This document shows, piece after piece, positions 1 to 6,362 of a stretch of 19,374 nucleotides of DNA. The notes under the pieces were generated by a model. The model worked only from the letters and a program-made list of their open reading frames with translations. It was not told the DNA's origin and searched no databases. The first letter of the stretch is position 1. Every line of letters begins with the position of its first letter. The position numbers and the translations under genes are program-made. This DNA comes from Gammaproteobacteria bacterium (GTDB lineage: Bacteria > Pseudomonadota > Gammaproteobacteria > Enterobacterales > Psychrobiaceae), in the NCBI GenBank assembly GCA_013214885.1, contig JABSRS010000005.1:1-19374 (forward strand). The letters run 5' to 3'.

Positions 1-725
1 GACAAGAAATGAACCCAATCACTACGGTTTCTTTTTTTACTTTCATTTACAGCACGCTGATAATCATAAGGAACTTTGATGTTTTGAACAACCCATTCAG
101 AGTCAACTTTTTCAACTATTGAATATGACGCGTGATGAGTAAAGTTTTCCATAGAGTGAACCACTGGTTCTTCATCTGTATATGCTTGCAGGCCAACACT
201 TCCTGGGTTAACAATAAGTTGACCACTACTCAAGTTTACAGCTCTAGGTGTGTGAGTATGGCCACAGCATATTAGCTTAGATTTTTGACCCGCGAGTAAA
301 TCTATTATTTCGTTATCTGAACGCAGTAAAGCATAACCTCTACTCACATCTTCCAACAAATAAACTAAGTCATTTTTTGGAGTACCATGACAAAAATAAA
401 CATCTTCATTTACTTGTTTATCAAAAGGTAGTGATTTCATCCACTCTAATGGTTTGGAGCCTAAATCGTCCAAAATAAATTGCATGGTTGGGTTTGATTC
501 TATTTCTTCATCCGTTGATTCGTAAATTTGACGGTCTTGATTACCTGAAATTGTAATAAAATCATGTTCCATCAAAAGTTCAAAAGTAGACATAGGGGCA
601 ACTGGGCCATAAAGAATATCACCAAGATTTGCTTTTAAATCTACGGAATGCCTTTTTAGATCCTTAATGACAGCATCAAGGGCGAAAACGTTACTATGAA
701 TGTCTGATAATACGGCAATCTTCAT
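1..725 (-). CDS. metallophosphoesterase, calcineurin-like/YfcE type (3' end outside window)
   Basis: An open frame of 241 codons runs from an ATG at 725 off the left edge of the window with no stop. The N-terminus MKIAVLSDIHSN carries the first metal-binding motif (D8, H10). It is followed by LGDILYG (G35-D36), GNQD (61-64), a CHG at 112-114 and CGHTH (H156, H158). In order, these are the signatures of the calcineurin-like phosphoesterase superfamily, small YfcE-type subgroup, which are dinuclear-metal phosphodiesterases or phosphatases. The usual GNHD motif reads GNQD, so the histidine that normally helps catalysis is glutamine here. The start follows a purine-rich TAAGAG stretch. As a cassette gene it lies 17 bp from attC site 742-856. 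Substrate unknown. Confidence 0.85.
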   Translation of the reverse strand, partial: MKIAVLSDIHSNVFALDAVIKDLKRHSVDLKANLGDILYGPVAPMSTFELLMEHDFITISGNQDRQIYESTDEEIESNPTMQFILDDLGSKPLEWMKSLPFDKQVNEDVYFCHGTPKNDLVYLLEDVSRGYALLRSDNEIIDLLAGQKSKLICCGHTHTPRAVNLSSGQLIVNPGSVGLQAYTDEEPVVHSMENFTHHASYSIVEKVDSEWVVQNIKVPYDYQRAVNESKKRNRSDWVHFL

Positions 726-741
726 TGGATACTCTTAGGAT

Positions 742-856
742 ATAACGCCCGCCTAACGGGCAAATTGTAATGAAGCATTTTTGTGTGATACTGACGCGCA
801 GCGGCATCACAAAAATGCGGAGTGAAAATTTGTCCCAGTTTAGGCGCTTGTTATAA
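742..856 (-). repeat. attC recombination site (115 bp)
   Basis: The plus strand runs from TAACGCCC (743) to GTTATAA (850-856), and the two ends can fold onto each other: GCCTAACGGGCAAATT near the left pairs with AATTTGTCCCAGTTTAGGC near the right, and CATTTTTGTG pairs with CACAAAAATG inside. On the minus strand it starts TTATAACAAGCGCC and ends GGGCGTTATA, very like the Vibrio cholerae repeat type. It is the attC of the 88-residue membrane-protein cassette or the junction to the phosphoesterase cassette. Confidence 0.85.
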
Positions 857-866
857 GCCGCCTACG

Positions 867-1133
867 TTAATCAGAAACATCATTAGAACCGCTGTCTGGG
901 CTATTGTTGGTTCCCATTTCATCAAGTGCTTCGCCCATCAGCGATGTTTTAATAGGTGTAAAATCAAGTTTGTTGTCAACATAATATGCCCCAAATATAG
1001 GGATAAACCAAGCGACGACTAAATAGAAAACTTTAACGAATCCGTTGAGATGAAAACTCTCATAAATACTAAAAGTAGAATATCCCGCTATCAAGCAATG
1101 AATGAAAACAATGATTAACAAATATGATTCCAT
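867..1133 (-). CDS. small two-span membrane protein (cassette gene)
   Basis: This 88-residue protein has two hydrophobic segments, about residues 4-25 and 31-52, with a short polar link (YESFHLNG) and an acidic, Ser/Asn-rich soluble tail (53-88). The second span, with VVAWFIPIFGAYYV, loosely resembles the PLDc_N type of short membrane domain, but this is only a resemblance by eye. A good ribosome site (CGGAG, 4-5 nt before the ATG at 1133) supports the start. It is the only gene between two attC sites (742-856 and 1149-1249), so it is a cassette. Function unknown. Confidence 0.75.
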   Translation of the reverse strand: MESYLLIIVFIHCLIAGYSTFSIYESFHLNGFVKVFYLVVAWFIPIFGAYYVDNKLDFTPIKTSLMGEALDEMGTNNSPDSGSNDVSD

Positions 1134-1148
1134 AATTCTCCGAAGGCT

Positions 1149-1249
1149 TATAACGCCGTTTTAAGCGGCAAATTGCAGTTGGCAAAAATAAGTGAGGCAC
1201 GAACAAAAAACCAACTGTAATTTGTCCGCCTTGAAAACCCTTGTTAGGT
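1149..1249 (-). repeat. attC recombination site (about 101 bp)
   Basis: The left end is TAACGCCGTTTTAAGCGG and the right end CCGCCTTGAAAACCCTTGTTAGGT, which pair imperfectly. Inner arms CAAATTGCAGTTGG and CCAACTGTAATTTG also pair. The minus-strand outer box ACCTAAC (1243-1249) fits RYYYAAC exactly. The O-methyltransferase stop codon begins at its edge (1250). Confidence 0.85.
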
Positions 1250-1939
1250 TTATATTTTCCTTACCAATGTGATTCCATCAGCTATTTGTAACATACTAAT
1301 ATCAACACGATTATCATCTTTAAGTTTCAAATTAAGATCCCTGATAGCTTGAATACTACTTTCTGGCAGCATTTTTTTTAATTTCTCATCTAATATATTG
1401 GAGTCAATAACAGAACCAAAAAGAAGAACGTTATCAATTGCCATTAGTCCCCCTTTTCGCAGTAATTTGAGTGAAAGCTCATAGTATTTATCATAATTAT
1501 CTTTATCTGCATCGATAAATACAAAATCATATGATTCACTTTGGCCATCTTCTAATAACGATTTAAGAGTATCTATTGCTGGGGCTATTCTTAGATCAAT
1601 TTTAGAATATACCGCAGCCTCTTTCCAATATTTTTTTGCAATAGTAGTCCACTCGTAACTAACATCACATGCGATGGTATAACTATCATTTGGCATTGCT
1701 TGAGCTACACATAATGTGCTGTAACCTGTATAAACCCCAATTTCAATTGTTCTTTTTGCGCCAATAAGCTTAACCAAAAATGCCATAAACTGACCTTGTT
1801 CTGGTGGGATTTGCATAACAGATTTAGGATCTTTTCCTGTTTCAACCCTAAGGCGATTTAGAATATCTGACTCTCTTAAAGAGCTTGCGAGAACATACTG
1901 ATACATATTGTTAACTAAGTCTAATTTACCTTTTTCCAT
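1250..1939 (-). CDS. SAM-dependent O-methyltransferase, class I (caffeoyl-CoA OMT-like)
   Basis: The 229-residue protein has the length and motif order of the cation-dependent O-methyltransferase family (PF01596). The SAM-binding motif EIGVYTGYS lies at 66-74, the metal-region FIDADKDNY at 141-149, DN at 169-170 after GGLMAI, and the C-terminal RVDISMLQIADGITLVRK is typical. It would move a methyl group from SAM to a hydroxyl of a small aromatic or other molecule; the substrate cannot be told. The start is fixed by GAGGT a few bases before the ATG at 1939. It is a single-gene cassette between attC 1149-1249 and attC 1977-2085. The family is seen in bacterial chromosomes outside integrons, so here it is cargo. 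Confidence 0.9.
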   Translation of the reverse strand: MEKGKLDLVNNMYQYVLASSLRESDILNRLRVETGKDPKSVMQIPPEQGQFMAFLVKLIGAKRTIEIGVYTGYSTLCVAQAMPNDSYTIACDVSYEWTTIAKKYWKEAAVYSKIDLRIAPAIDTLKSLLEDGQSESYDFVFIDADKDNYDKYYELSLKLLRKGGLMAIDNVLLFGSVIDSNILDEKLKKMLPESSIQAIRDLNLKLKDDNRVDISMLQIADGITLVRKI

Positions 1940-1976
1940 GTATACCTCAAATGAGAATGCTGACTTATTTTTAAAC

Positions 1977-2085
1977 CTAACGCCACCCTAAGCCGCAGAT
2001 AATGCTGGCGCAGGTTTTTTGCGTTTTTTGTTGTTTGCGAAAAATGCGACAGTGTTAGCTGTCGGACTTTAGGGTCTTGTTATGT
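1977..2085 (-). repeat. attC recombination site (109 bp), near-identical copy A
   Basis: Runs from TAACGCCACCCTAAGCCG (1978) to GGACTTTAGGGTCTTGTTATGT (to 2085). The arms CACCCTAA / TTAGGGTC and GCGACAGTG / AATGCTGGCGC fold on each other. It differs from the site at 2361-2469 at only about three positions: one T/C change, one A in a run of A, and the last variable bases. Confidence 0.9.
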
Positions 2086-2103
2086 TTTAGTTCGCCAAAT
2101 AGT

Positions 2104-2337
2104 CTACAGCTTATTATTCCGTTTTTTTAACAGTATATCGATAAAATAATTACAAACAATTAGCAATATTATAGTCATAAATATGAACGCGCCTAAAAGA
2201 GTATAGCTACCGAACATTAACTCATTTTTCACGTAATGTACTTGCTGAACAGGGGTAAAAAAAATATTTATTGAAAGAGGAATGTACGTTCCCAAAAAAA
2301 GTAATCCAATAACGCATAGACCAATTTTTTTTATCAT
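2104..2337 (-). CDS. small two-span membrane protein (cassette gene)
   Basis: The frame is open from 2361 to 2104 (85 codons). I place the start at the internal ATG at 2337, giving 77 residues beginning MIKKIGLCVIG, because a GGAG lies 11 nt before it. The first ATG (2359-2361) overlaps the T of the attC core box and has no room for its own ribosome site inside the cassette. The protein has two hydrophobic spans (about 4-22 and 43-65 from the chosen start), a short outer or inner loop with VQQVHYVKNEL, and a basic tail KKRNNKL. No family recognised. It lies between two nearly identical attC sites. Confidence 0.65.
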   Translation of the reverse strand: MIKKIGLCVIGLLFLGTYIPLSINIFFTPVQQVHYVKNELMFGSYTLLGAFIFMTIILLIVCNYFIDILLKKRNNKL

Positions 2338-2360
2338 GCGCTTGAATACTCCGTAAAACA

Positions 2361-2469
2361 TAACGCCACCCTAAGCCGCAGATAATGCTGGCGCAGGTTT
2401 TTTGCGCTTTTTGTTGTTTGCGAAAAAATGCGACAGTGTTAGCTGTCGGACTTTAGGGTCTTGTTATAT
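2361..2469 (-). repeat. attC recombination site (109 bp), near-identical copy B
   Basis: Runs from TAACGCCACC (2361) to GTTATAT (2463-2469) and matches the site at 1977-2085 almost base for base. The left boundary touches the first possible ATG of the neighbouring gene, and the right part carries the stop codon of the gene at 2453-2710. Confidence 0.9.
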
Positions 2470-2710
2470 TTGAGTTAACTCTGGTTTTTTTTAACGATAA
2501 TTTCATCGGTTTTGAGAAAAAATTTAAGAGTGGTATTTTTGATAACAATTTTTGACCGCCTACACCGTAAACAATGAATGTAATAGAAATGACCAATCTT
2601 AACGTAAACTCAATAATCGATGGTGTTGATGTGCCAATATCTGTAAATAATAGATATACAGTTAAAACACCAACAAATAAACTTATAGATCTCAATATGA
2701 AATTTATCAT
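2453..2710 (-). CDS. small membrane protein (cassette gene)
   Basis: This 85-residue protein has two hydrophobic segments (about 4-23 and 32-52), then a basic, Lys/Ser-rich end (FFSKPMKLSLKKTRVNSNITRP). The second segment, IIEFTLRLVISITFIVYGVGG, and the length recall small uncharacterised integral membrane proteins; no family is assigned. The start at 2710 has AAGGAAG 5 nt upstream. The stop codon and the last five codons (NITRP region) are supplied by attC 2361-2469, so the end of the protein depends on which attC is attached. Cassette gene, function unknown. Confidence 0.65.
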   Translation of the reverse strand: MINFILRSISLFVGVLTVYLLFTDIGTSTPSIIEFTLRLVISITFIVYGVGGQKLLSKIPLLNFFSKPMKLSLKKTRVNSNITRP

Positions 2711-2732
2711 TCGCGCTTCCTTGTTTGAAAAT

Positions 2733-2831
2733 ATAACGCCGCATTAAGCGGTGAGTAACAGTTTGCTAAAATGTGGAACGAAGTGGAACCGAGCAAATTG
2801 TTACGAATCCGACTTTAATGCCTTGTTAGCA
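2733..2831 (-). repeat. attC recombination site (about 99 bp)
   Basis: Runs from TAACGCCGCATTAAGCGG (2734) to CGACTTTAATGCCTTGTTAGCA (2831). Outer arms GCATTAAG / CTTTAATGC and inner arms AACAGTTTGCT / AGCAAATTGTT pair with the usual bulges. The minus-strand box is TGCTAAC. The acetyltransferase stop codon (2826-2828) lies inside this outer box. Confidence 0.85.
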
Positions 2832-3374
2832 TGTTTTAATAGATAGTTTAACAGTCTCTTTTGCATTTTGTTTTTTCGATTTTTTAAAGCCTACTTTATA
2901 AATCATAGTTAGCATAACTGTTGATGCGCTATAAAGCCTAGCTACCATAGTGCTCCCTTTCGGAATTGACTTCAAAGAATGGCTTAACAACTCAGAGCCT
3001 ATGCCTTTCTTTCTATTTTTAGGTGCAACTGACAGCATATAAATCTCAAATTCTGAAGGCTTATTTCGTATGACCCAATAAAAGCCTACTAGATCGTCGT
3101 TTATAGATGCCACATAGAAGCGTGAAGAAACGATTCCGTTTACAGTTTCACAAGAATTAGACTTAACGCTATCTTCAATCTGTTTTTTAATACCAAGATG
3201 ATATCGGGGAATTACAAAAGCAGAGTTGAAATGTCCTGATTTAGAACCCTCAATGATTTGGTTAAAAATAAAATCAGAGTCTAAAAAATCAGCACTCTTA
3301 ATGACAACTGAGTTATCTACTTCAGTTAGTACATTATCTTTAGTTGAGAAAAACTCTTTTATACTCTTAAACAA
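2826..3374 (-). CDS. GNAT-family N-acetyltransferase (cassette gene)
   Basis: The 182-residue protein carries the acetyl-CoA binding motif A: a beta strand FEIYMLSVAP (about 109-118) followed by RKKGIG at 121-126, the R/Q-x-x-G-x-G/A signature, then helix SELLSHSL. The later part RLYSASTVMLTMIYKVGFKKSKK matches the end of the fold (…A…YxKxGF). Residues 1-25 are an extra leader before the domain. The start is a TTG at 3374, fixed by AAGGAG 8 nt upstream; there is no in-frame ATG before about residue 113. It transfers an acetyl group from acetyl-CoA to an unknown amine. Cassettes often carry GNAT genes. The TAA stop sits within attC 2733-2831. Confidence 0.88.
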   Translation of the reverse strand: MFKSIKEFFSTKDNVLTEVDNSVVIKSADFLDSDFIFNQIIEGSKSGHFNSAFVIPRYHLGIKKQIEDSVKSNSCETVNGIVSSRFYVASINDDLVGFYWVIRNKPSEFEIYMLSVAPKNRKKGIGSELLSHSLKSIPKGSTMVARLYSASTVMLTMIYKVGFKKSKKQNAKETVKLSIKTC

Positions 3375-3392
3375 CCAGCTTACTCCTTCATG

Positions 3393-3484
3393 CTAACGCT
3401 TTAATTAAACTGCTCGATCGAAATAAAAAAAGTGGCGCTTGCGCCATCAAATCATCGAGTCTGCTTTGAATTATCTTGTTAAAT
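3393..3484 (-). repeat. attC-like recombination site (92 bp)
   Basis: The plus strand runs from TAACGCT (3394) to GTTAAAT (3478-3484), which fits GTTRRRY exactly. Arms with TAATTAAAC-TGCTCGAT and ATCGAG-TCTGCTTTGAATTA pair imperfectly, and a central hairpin GGCGCTTGCGCC caps the structure. It is shorter and more diverged than the other five sites. It separates the acetyltransferase cassette from the region taken by the IS91-like element; it could instead be part of a lost cassette upstream. Confidence 0.7.
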
Positions 3485-3652
3485 TGCCGCTATGGAGAAC
3501 TCACAGGATAATTACTTATTTTATCGCTCCCAACTTATCCTGTTTAGGCTGTTGACACAACCTCTATCTTGCTGTTTTAATTTACTTAATCTCACTTACC
3601 TATCTTTCACGCACGATTTGTTCTACTGTGACCAGCAAGCTATTTAATGATC
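3485..3652. other. noncoding flank between last attC and the transposase gene
   Basis: There is no coding frame here. It holds the short remnant 3485-3496, a GAAC tetranucleotide (3497-3500) and the presumed 3' end of the IS91-like element with its inverted repeat. A TTGACA at 3554-3559 on the plus strand lacks a convincing -10 partner. Confidence 0.5.
3503..3543. repeat. inverted repeat, possible oriIS
   Basis: ACAGGATAA (3503-3511) and TTATCCTGT (3535-3543) are perfect inverted repeats with a 23-bp loop. On the gene strand they stand at the 3' end of the element, 2-3 bp before GTTC. A hairpin at this place is expected for a rolling-circle replication origin of an IS91 element; the assignment is by position and not by match to a known end. 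Confidence 0.5.
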
Positions 3653-4792
3653 TTAAACTGTCGCTAATATTAACTCCCTCGCACTTCTTCTAATTAAACT
3701 AACAAGTTTACCTTGGCAATACTGACAGCATGGTATTTGACTCTTGCTCGCTAAGTATTCGTTCCAGTTTAATTCTTGGGCCGGCGTAACCGCTGACTGC
3801 TTAAAGTGGACCCGCGCGTGATTCAATACCTTTCGCCCTGCGGAGTGATACAAGCCGAAGCGCCGTAACGACATTAATCTTGGAACGCTAATGTGATTAA
3901 TGATGCGACCAATAAAATGCTCGACGTCTAGTTTGAGATATTCGGTATGCTTGGTTTGATGAGATTGATACCGAAATAGTACTGTATCGTTATTCATGTT
4001 GAGTAGTTGGCTGTTACGCACAGCACCACCTTTAATGTACCTGCCCAAGTACTTGGCGACACTGGTGCCATATTTATACGGATCACAGCAATGTAACACC
4101 CAATCTGTTCGCCCCAATTTATTGCACAGATTGAGCGTTTGCTGTGGGGGGCTATCTGGTGGAAGAATCAGCTCACCTCGCTTAGCACTTTTTCTCAAAC
4201 CATCGAGCAACTTGCCTCGAAAAATTGCCATCATCACTTTAGCCGGTAAAAAGACCGTTCGCTTTGGCGTCACCCACTGATTATCACTGCTGAGCCCGCC
4301 GTGAGTGATTAAACAATGAATATGTGGATGGAGCACCAGATTTCTAGCCCACGTATGAAGCGCCAACAAATAGCCAGGCGAAGCACCGAGGTATTTATTA
4401 TCACTGCTGAGCTTTTTGATTGTATCGCTCACGCACTTAAATAAGAGCTGCTGGAATAGCGCGCGGTTATATCGCCACAGCGGCAATAGGTCGTGAGGGA
4501 TAGTAAATACCCAATGATGATGGGTAGTATTAAGCATTAATTCGTTGAGTTTGAGCTGCCAGCGTTCGGATGCTATTCCGTGGCATTGTGGGCAGTTCCG
4601 ATGTTTGCAGCTGTTGTACCAAATCCCATGTAAATGACCATTTTCGCAATACACACTATGCCCGCCAAGCTTTGCTGTTCGGCAGTTTCGCATCGCACGT
4701 AGCGCTTTATATTGGTACTGCGCAAGCTTGTGATTTTGTAGATAGGCCTCAAGGTGAGTCTGAAGCAAGGATTGAATAGTTAATTTAGCCAT
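3653..4792 (-). CDS. IS91-family transposase (Y2 HUH-type)
   Basis: This 379-residue protein has the layout of IS91-type transposases (PF14319 zinc-binding part, then PF04986). The N-terminal metal site has C37, C49, H53/H55, C62, C67 and C70 in the pattern CxENGHxHGIWYNSCKHRNCPQCHG. The HUH motif is HPHIHC (H157, H159), preceded by LHTWARNL, typical of the family. The two catalytic tyrosines four residues apart are Y248 and Y252 in KYLGRYI. The enzyme nicks one strand and moves the element by rolling-circle transfer. All key residues are present and the frame is intact, so it is probably active. The start ATG at 4792 has only a weak ribosome site. Confidence 0.93.
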   Translation of the reverse strand: MAKLTIQSLLQTHLEAYLQNHKLAQYQYKALRAMRNCRTAKLGGHSVYCENGHLHGIWYNSCKHRNCPQCHGIASERWQLKLNELMLNTTHHHWVFTIPHDLLPLWRYNRALFQQLLFKCVSDTIKKLSSDNKYLGASPGYLLALHTWARNLVLHPHIHCLITHGGLSSDNQWVTPKRTVFLPAKVMMAIFRGKLLDGLRKSAKRGELILPPDSPPQQTLNLCNKLGRTDWVLHCCDPYKYGTSVAKYLGRYIKGGAVRNSQLLNMNNDTVLFRYQSHQTKHTEYLKLDVEHFIGRIINHISVPRLMSLRRFGLYHSAGRKVLNHARVHFKQSAVTPAQELNWNEYLASKSQIPCCQYCQGKLVSLIRRSARELILATV

Positions 4793-5110
4793 AGAAATAG
4801 GCTAGTTCATAACTATACATTTATCCAGCATAGAGTTTTATCACGCTGATTTTAATGGGTTTAAAGCCTTCCCCGAGCTTGCTCGGCAAATTTAACATTT
4901 GTATATGAGGCATCCTCATTTTGTTTTACAGCTGTTATTTTAATAATATAAATTAAAACAACATACTATGTCGTTTTAAGTACAAATAACAGCCAAACAA
5001 AGCGTGCATGCCTCCTTTTACGATTAGATTAAATATAACTCACTGTTTATGAAGTACAATTTTCAACATAACAAAGGTAACCGTGAATCGAGATCATTTA
5101 GTAAACAATA
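4793..5110. other. intergenic region between IS91-like element and roxA
   Basis: No coding frame is supported. It contains the hairpin CCGAGC-TT-GCTCGG (4873-4886) and a large imperfect palindrome (4907-5014). The unplaced terIS end of the insertion element should lie somewhere in its first part, and any transcription terminator of roxA in its last part. Confidence 0.6.
4907..5014. repeat. large imperfect palindrome (108 bp)
   Basis: Four pairs of arms nest in order: GAGGCAT (4907-4913) with ATGCCTC (5008-5014); a TTGTTT / AAACAA block; GCTGTTATTT (4931-4940) with AAATAACAGC (4984-4993); and TTAAAACAACATA (4953-4965) with TATGTCGTTTTAA (4967-4979, one mismatch). The closing loop is a single base pair or so. 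The outer boxes do not match the RYYYAAC/GTTRRRY pattern of attC, so I do not call it one. It could be an element end, a folded RNA or a relic cassette site. Confidence 0.6.
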
Positions 5111-6253
5111 TTAATCCTGTTCAAAGTACCAATAACCAGCGTTAACCCAAGTTGTTAGCTGCTGTACAAACTGTGGTTGCTGCAACCAGCTCTCAAGTTG
5201 CTGAGCTGTTAATGACTGTTGGTCACATAGCACAGGAATAACGTCAGCTAAGTCAGTCGATAGCACTTCCTGCTCACCATTAATGTAGAAAATACCTTGT
5301 GATACGGTTTTTTCAAGATACATACAACGTAAGCCACCTAACTTAATTAACGGCTGTTCTTTGAGCATTGCAACGACATCTTCAGCTTGAAAACCTAGAT
5401 TTTCTGATGGTAAATCGAGATCGCATTTAGAGTTAGTTAGATAACGCCCTGCCAGATCACTGATTAATTGGTCGTCTAATGTGTCGAGTAATTGTTGTTT
5501 AATTAGCGCTAGATCTTGATTGTTTATTTGACCCGAGGTGGTGCTTACGCTGCGGTCTGGATCGGCAATTTGTTGCGATCCCAGTTCGTTGTCAATTAAG
5601 TAATCAGCCAACACACTGTGCATATCACGCGCAGAAGCCGTGCGATAACCAACAGAAAAACTCATTGAGTTTGTTAATGACACGCCATCGTGAGGAAAAC
5701 CAGGCGGGATATATAATATGTCACCAGTTTTTAGTTCAATATCAATGATTGGTTCAAATTCTTCAACATGAAGTAATGCAGGGTGTGCTGCAAATTCTTT
5801 ATGGTCGCCAATGTCACCAACACGCCAGCGACGGCTACCTGAGCCTTGGCAAATAAATACATCGTAAAGGTCGATATGAGGACCAACACCGCCACCAGGA
5901 GTACCGTAGCTAACCATGACGTCATCGAGACGCCAGCGCGGAATAAAGTCGAAACATTTAATTAATTCGTCGGCTTCAGGAACCCAGTTATTGAGTGCTT
6001 GAACGATAAAAGTCCAATCTTTTTCACCCAAGTGATCATAGGATTCGAAAGGACCAAACTCAGCTTGCCACTCGCCGTTTTCTTTAAATACTCGGCGTGA
6101 TTCAATTTGTTCTTCGGTGGCTAAACCAGCCATTTCTTCAGGGCTTAATAAGTCTTTAAAGTTTTTAAAACCTTGGCGGATCACTAATGGTTTTTTTTGC
6201 CAATAATCTTTTAAGAATTGTTCAGGGGTAATATCGTTAATTGTTAATATCAT
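5111..6253 (-). CDS. roxA: 50S ribosomal protein L16 arginine hydroxylase (cupin/JmjC dioxygenase)
   Basis: The 380-residue protein matches Escherichia coli YcfD/RoxA in length and plan. It is an Fe(II)- and 2-oxoglutarate-dependent oxygenase that hydroxylates an arginine of ribosomal protein L16. The iron ligands are H126 and D128 in VGPHIDLYDVF and H188 in PPGFPHDG; the fold start PLVIRQ and the strand-rich core GSRRWRVG and LKTGDILYIPPG are typical. The C-terminal half is the winged-helix and dimer part. The ATG at 6253 has a weak GAG upstream. Its upstream DNA holds an inverted repeat (6263-6311). The gene is usually found elsewhere than beside mnmG. Confidence 0.92.
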   Translation of the reverse strand: MILTINDITPEQFLKDYWQKKPLVIRQGFKNFKDLLSPEEMAGLATEEQIESRRVFKENGEWQAEFGPFESYDHLGEKDWTFIVQALNNWVPEADELIKCFDFIPRWRLDDVMVSYGTPGGGVGPHIDLYDVFICQGSGSRRWRVGDIGDHKEFAAHPALLHVEEFEPIIDIELKTGDILYIPPGFPHDGVSLTNSMSFSVGYRTASARDMHSVLADYLIDNELGSQQIADPDRSVSTTSGQINNQDLALIKQQLLDTLDDQLISDLAGRYLTNSKCDLDLPSENLGFQAEDVVAMLKEQPLIKLGGLRCMYLEKTVSQGIFYINGEQEVLSTDLADVIPVLCDQQSLTAQQLESWLQQPQFVQQLTTWVNAGYWYFEQD

Positions 6254-6262
6254 AATTGCTCA

Positions 6263-6311
6263 CGCTCATAATTTTTTTTGATATTAACAATATTAAAAAT
6301 ATTTATGAGCG
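6263..6311. repeat. AT-rich inverted repeat upstream of roxA
   Basis: CGCTCATAA (6263-6271) and TTATGAGCG (6303-6311) are perfect 9-bp arms, with further pairing between ATTTTTTTT-GATATT and AATATT-AAAAATA. It lies just before roxA and just after the phosphatase pseudogene, so it may serve as a terminator of the latter or as an operator for roxA. Confidence 0.45.
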
Positions 6312-6362
6312 ATTAAGATCAAGCAATATTAAAGCGAGTCATTAATTAACAACCAAGCTGAT

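Larger units (their letters stand above)
1..3484 (-). mobile_element. integron gene-cassette array (partial)
   Basis: Six attC-like sites alternate with single genes that all read on the minus strand. This is the layout of an integron cassette array: each cassette is one gene followed by its attC. The sites differ in length (about 92 to 115 bp) and sequence but share the outer TAACGC...GTTA boxes, and two are nearly identical. Intergenic space outside the attC sites is very short, as expected for cassettes. No integrase gene, attI site or cassette promoter is visible; the side where they would be expected (above 3484) holds an IS91-like element instead. The array continues beyond the left edge of the window. 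It is a chromosomal (sedentary) array or a remnant of one. Array identity is well supported; whether it is still active is unknown. Confidence 0.85.
3501..4890 (-). mobile_element. IS91-family (rolling-circle) insertion sequence, limits uncertain
   Basis: A single transposase gene of the IS91 family is flanked by noncoding DNA. The end downstream of the gene is set at 3501, where a 9-bp inverted repeat lies just inside a GAAC (GTTC on the gene strand); IS91 elements are known to insert next to such tetranucleotides with their oriIS end and to leave no target duplication. The opposite end (terIS) cannot be placed; I took it to lie after the hairpin CCGAGC-TT-GCTCGG at 4873-4886. No accessory gene is seen. 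The transposase is full length, so the element may be functional. Confidence 0.6.

Noticed and set aside
822..1022. Plus-strand open frame over attC and the 88-aa gene
   Set aside because: It overlaps the attC palindrome and the antisense of a better supported gene, with no ribosome site or family signal.
742..3484. Repeats as a CRISPR array
   Set aside because: The repeats are about 100 bp palindromes with genes between, not short repeats with uniform spacers.
3554..3582. Cassette promoter (TTGACA at 3554)
   Set aside because: It points away from the cassettes on the plus strand and the -10 partner TTTTAA is poor.
3996..4779. Plus-strand frames opposite the transposase
   Set aside because: Antisense shadows of the clear IS91 transposase gene.
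4907..5014. Palindrome as a seventh attC site
   Set aside because: Size and nesting fit, but its outer ends read GAGGCAT/ATGCCTC and the inner boxes run GTTA...TAAC, the reverse of attC polarity.
5731..5925. Minus-strand hydrophobic frame inside roxA
   Set aside because: Alternative frame of the conserved dioxygenase; no independent support.
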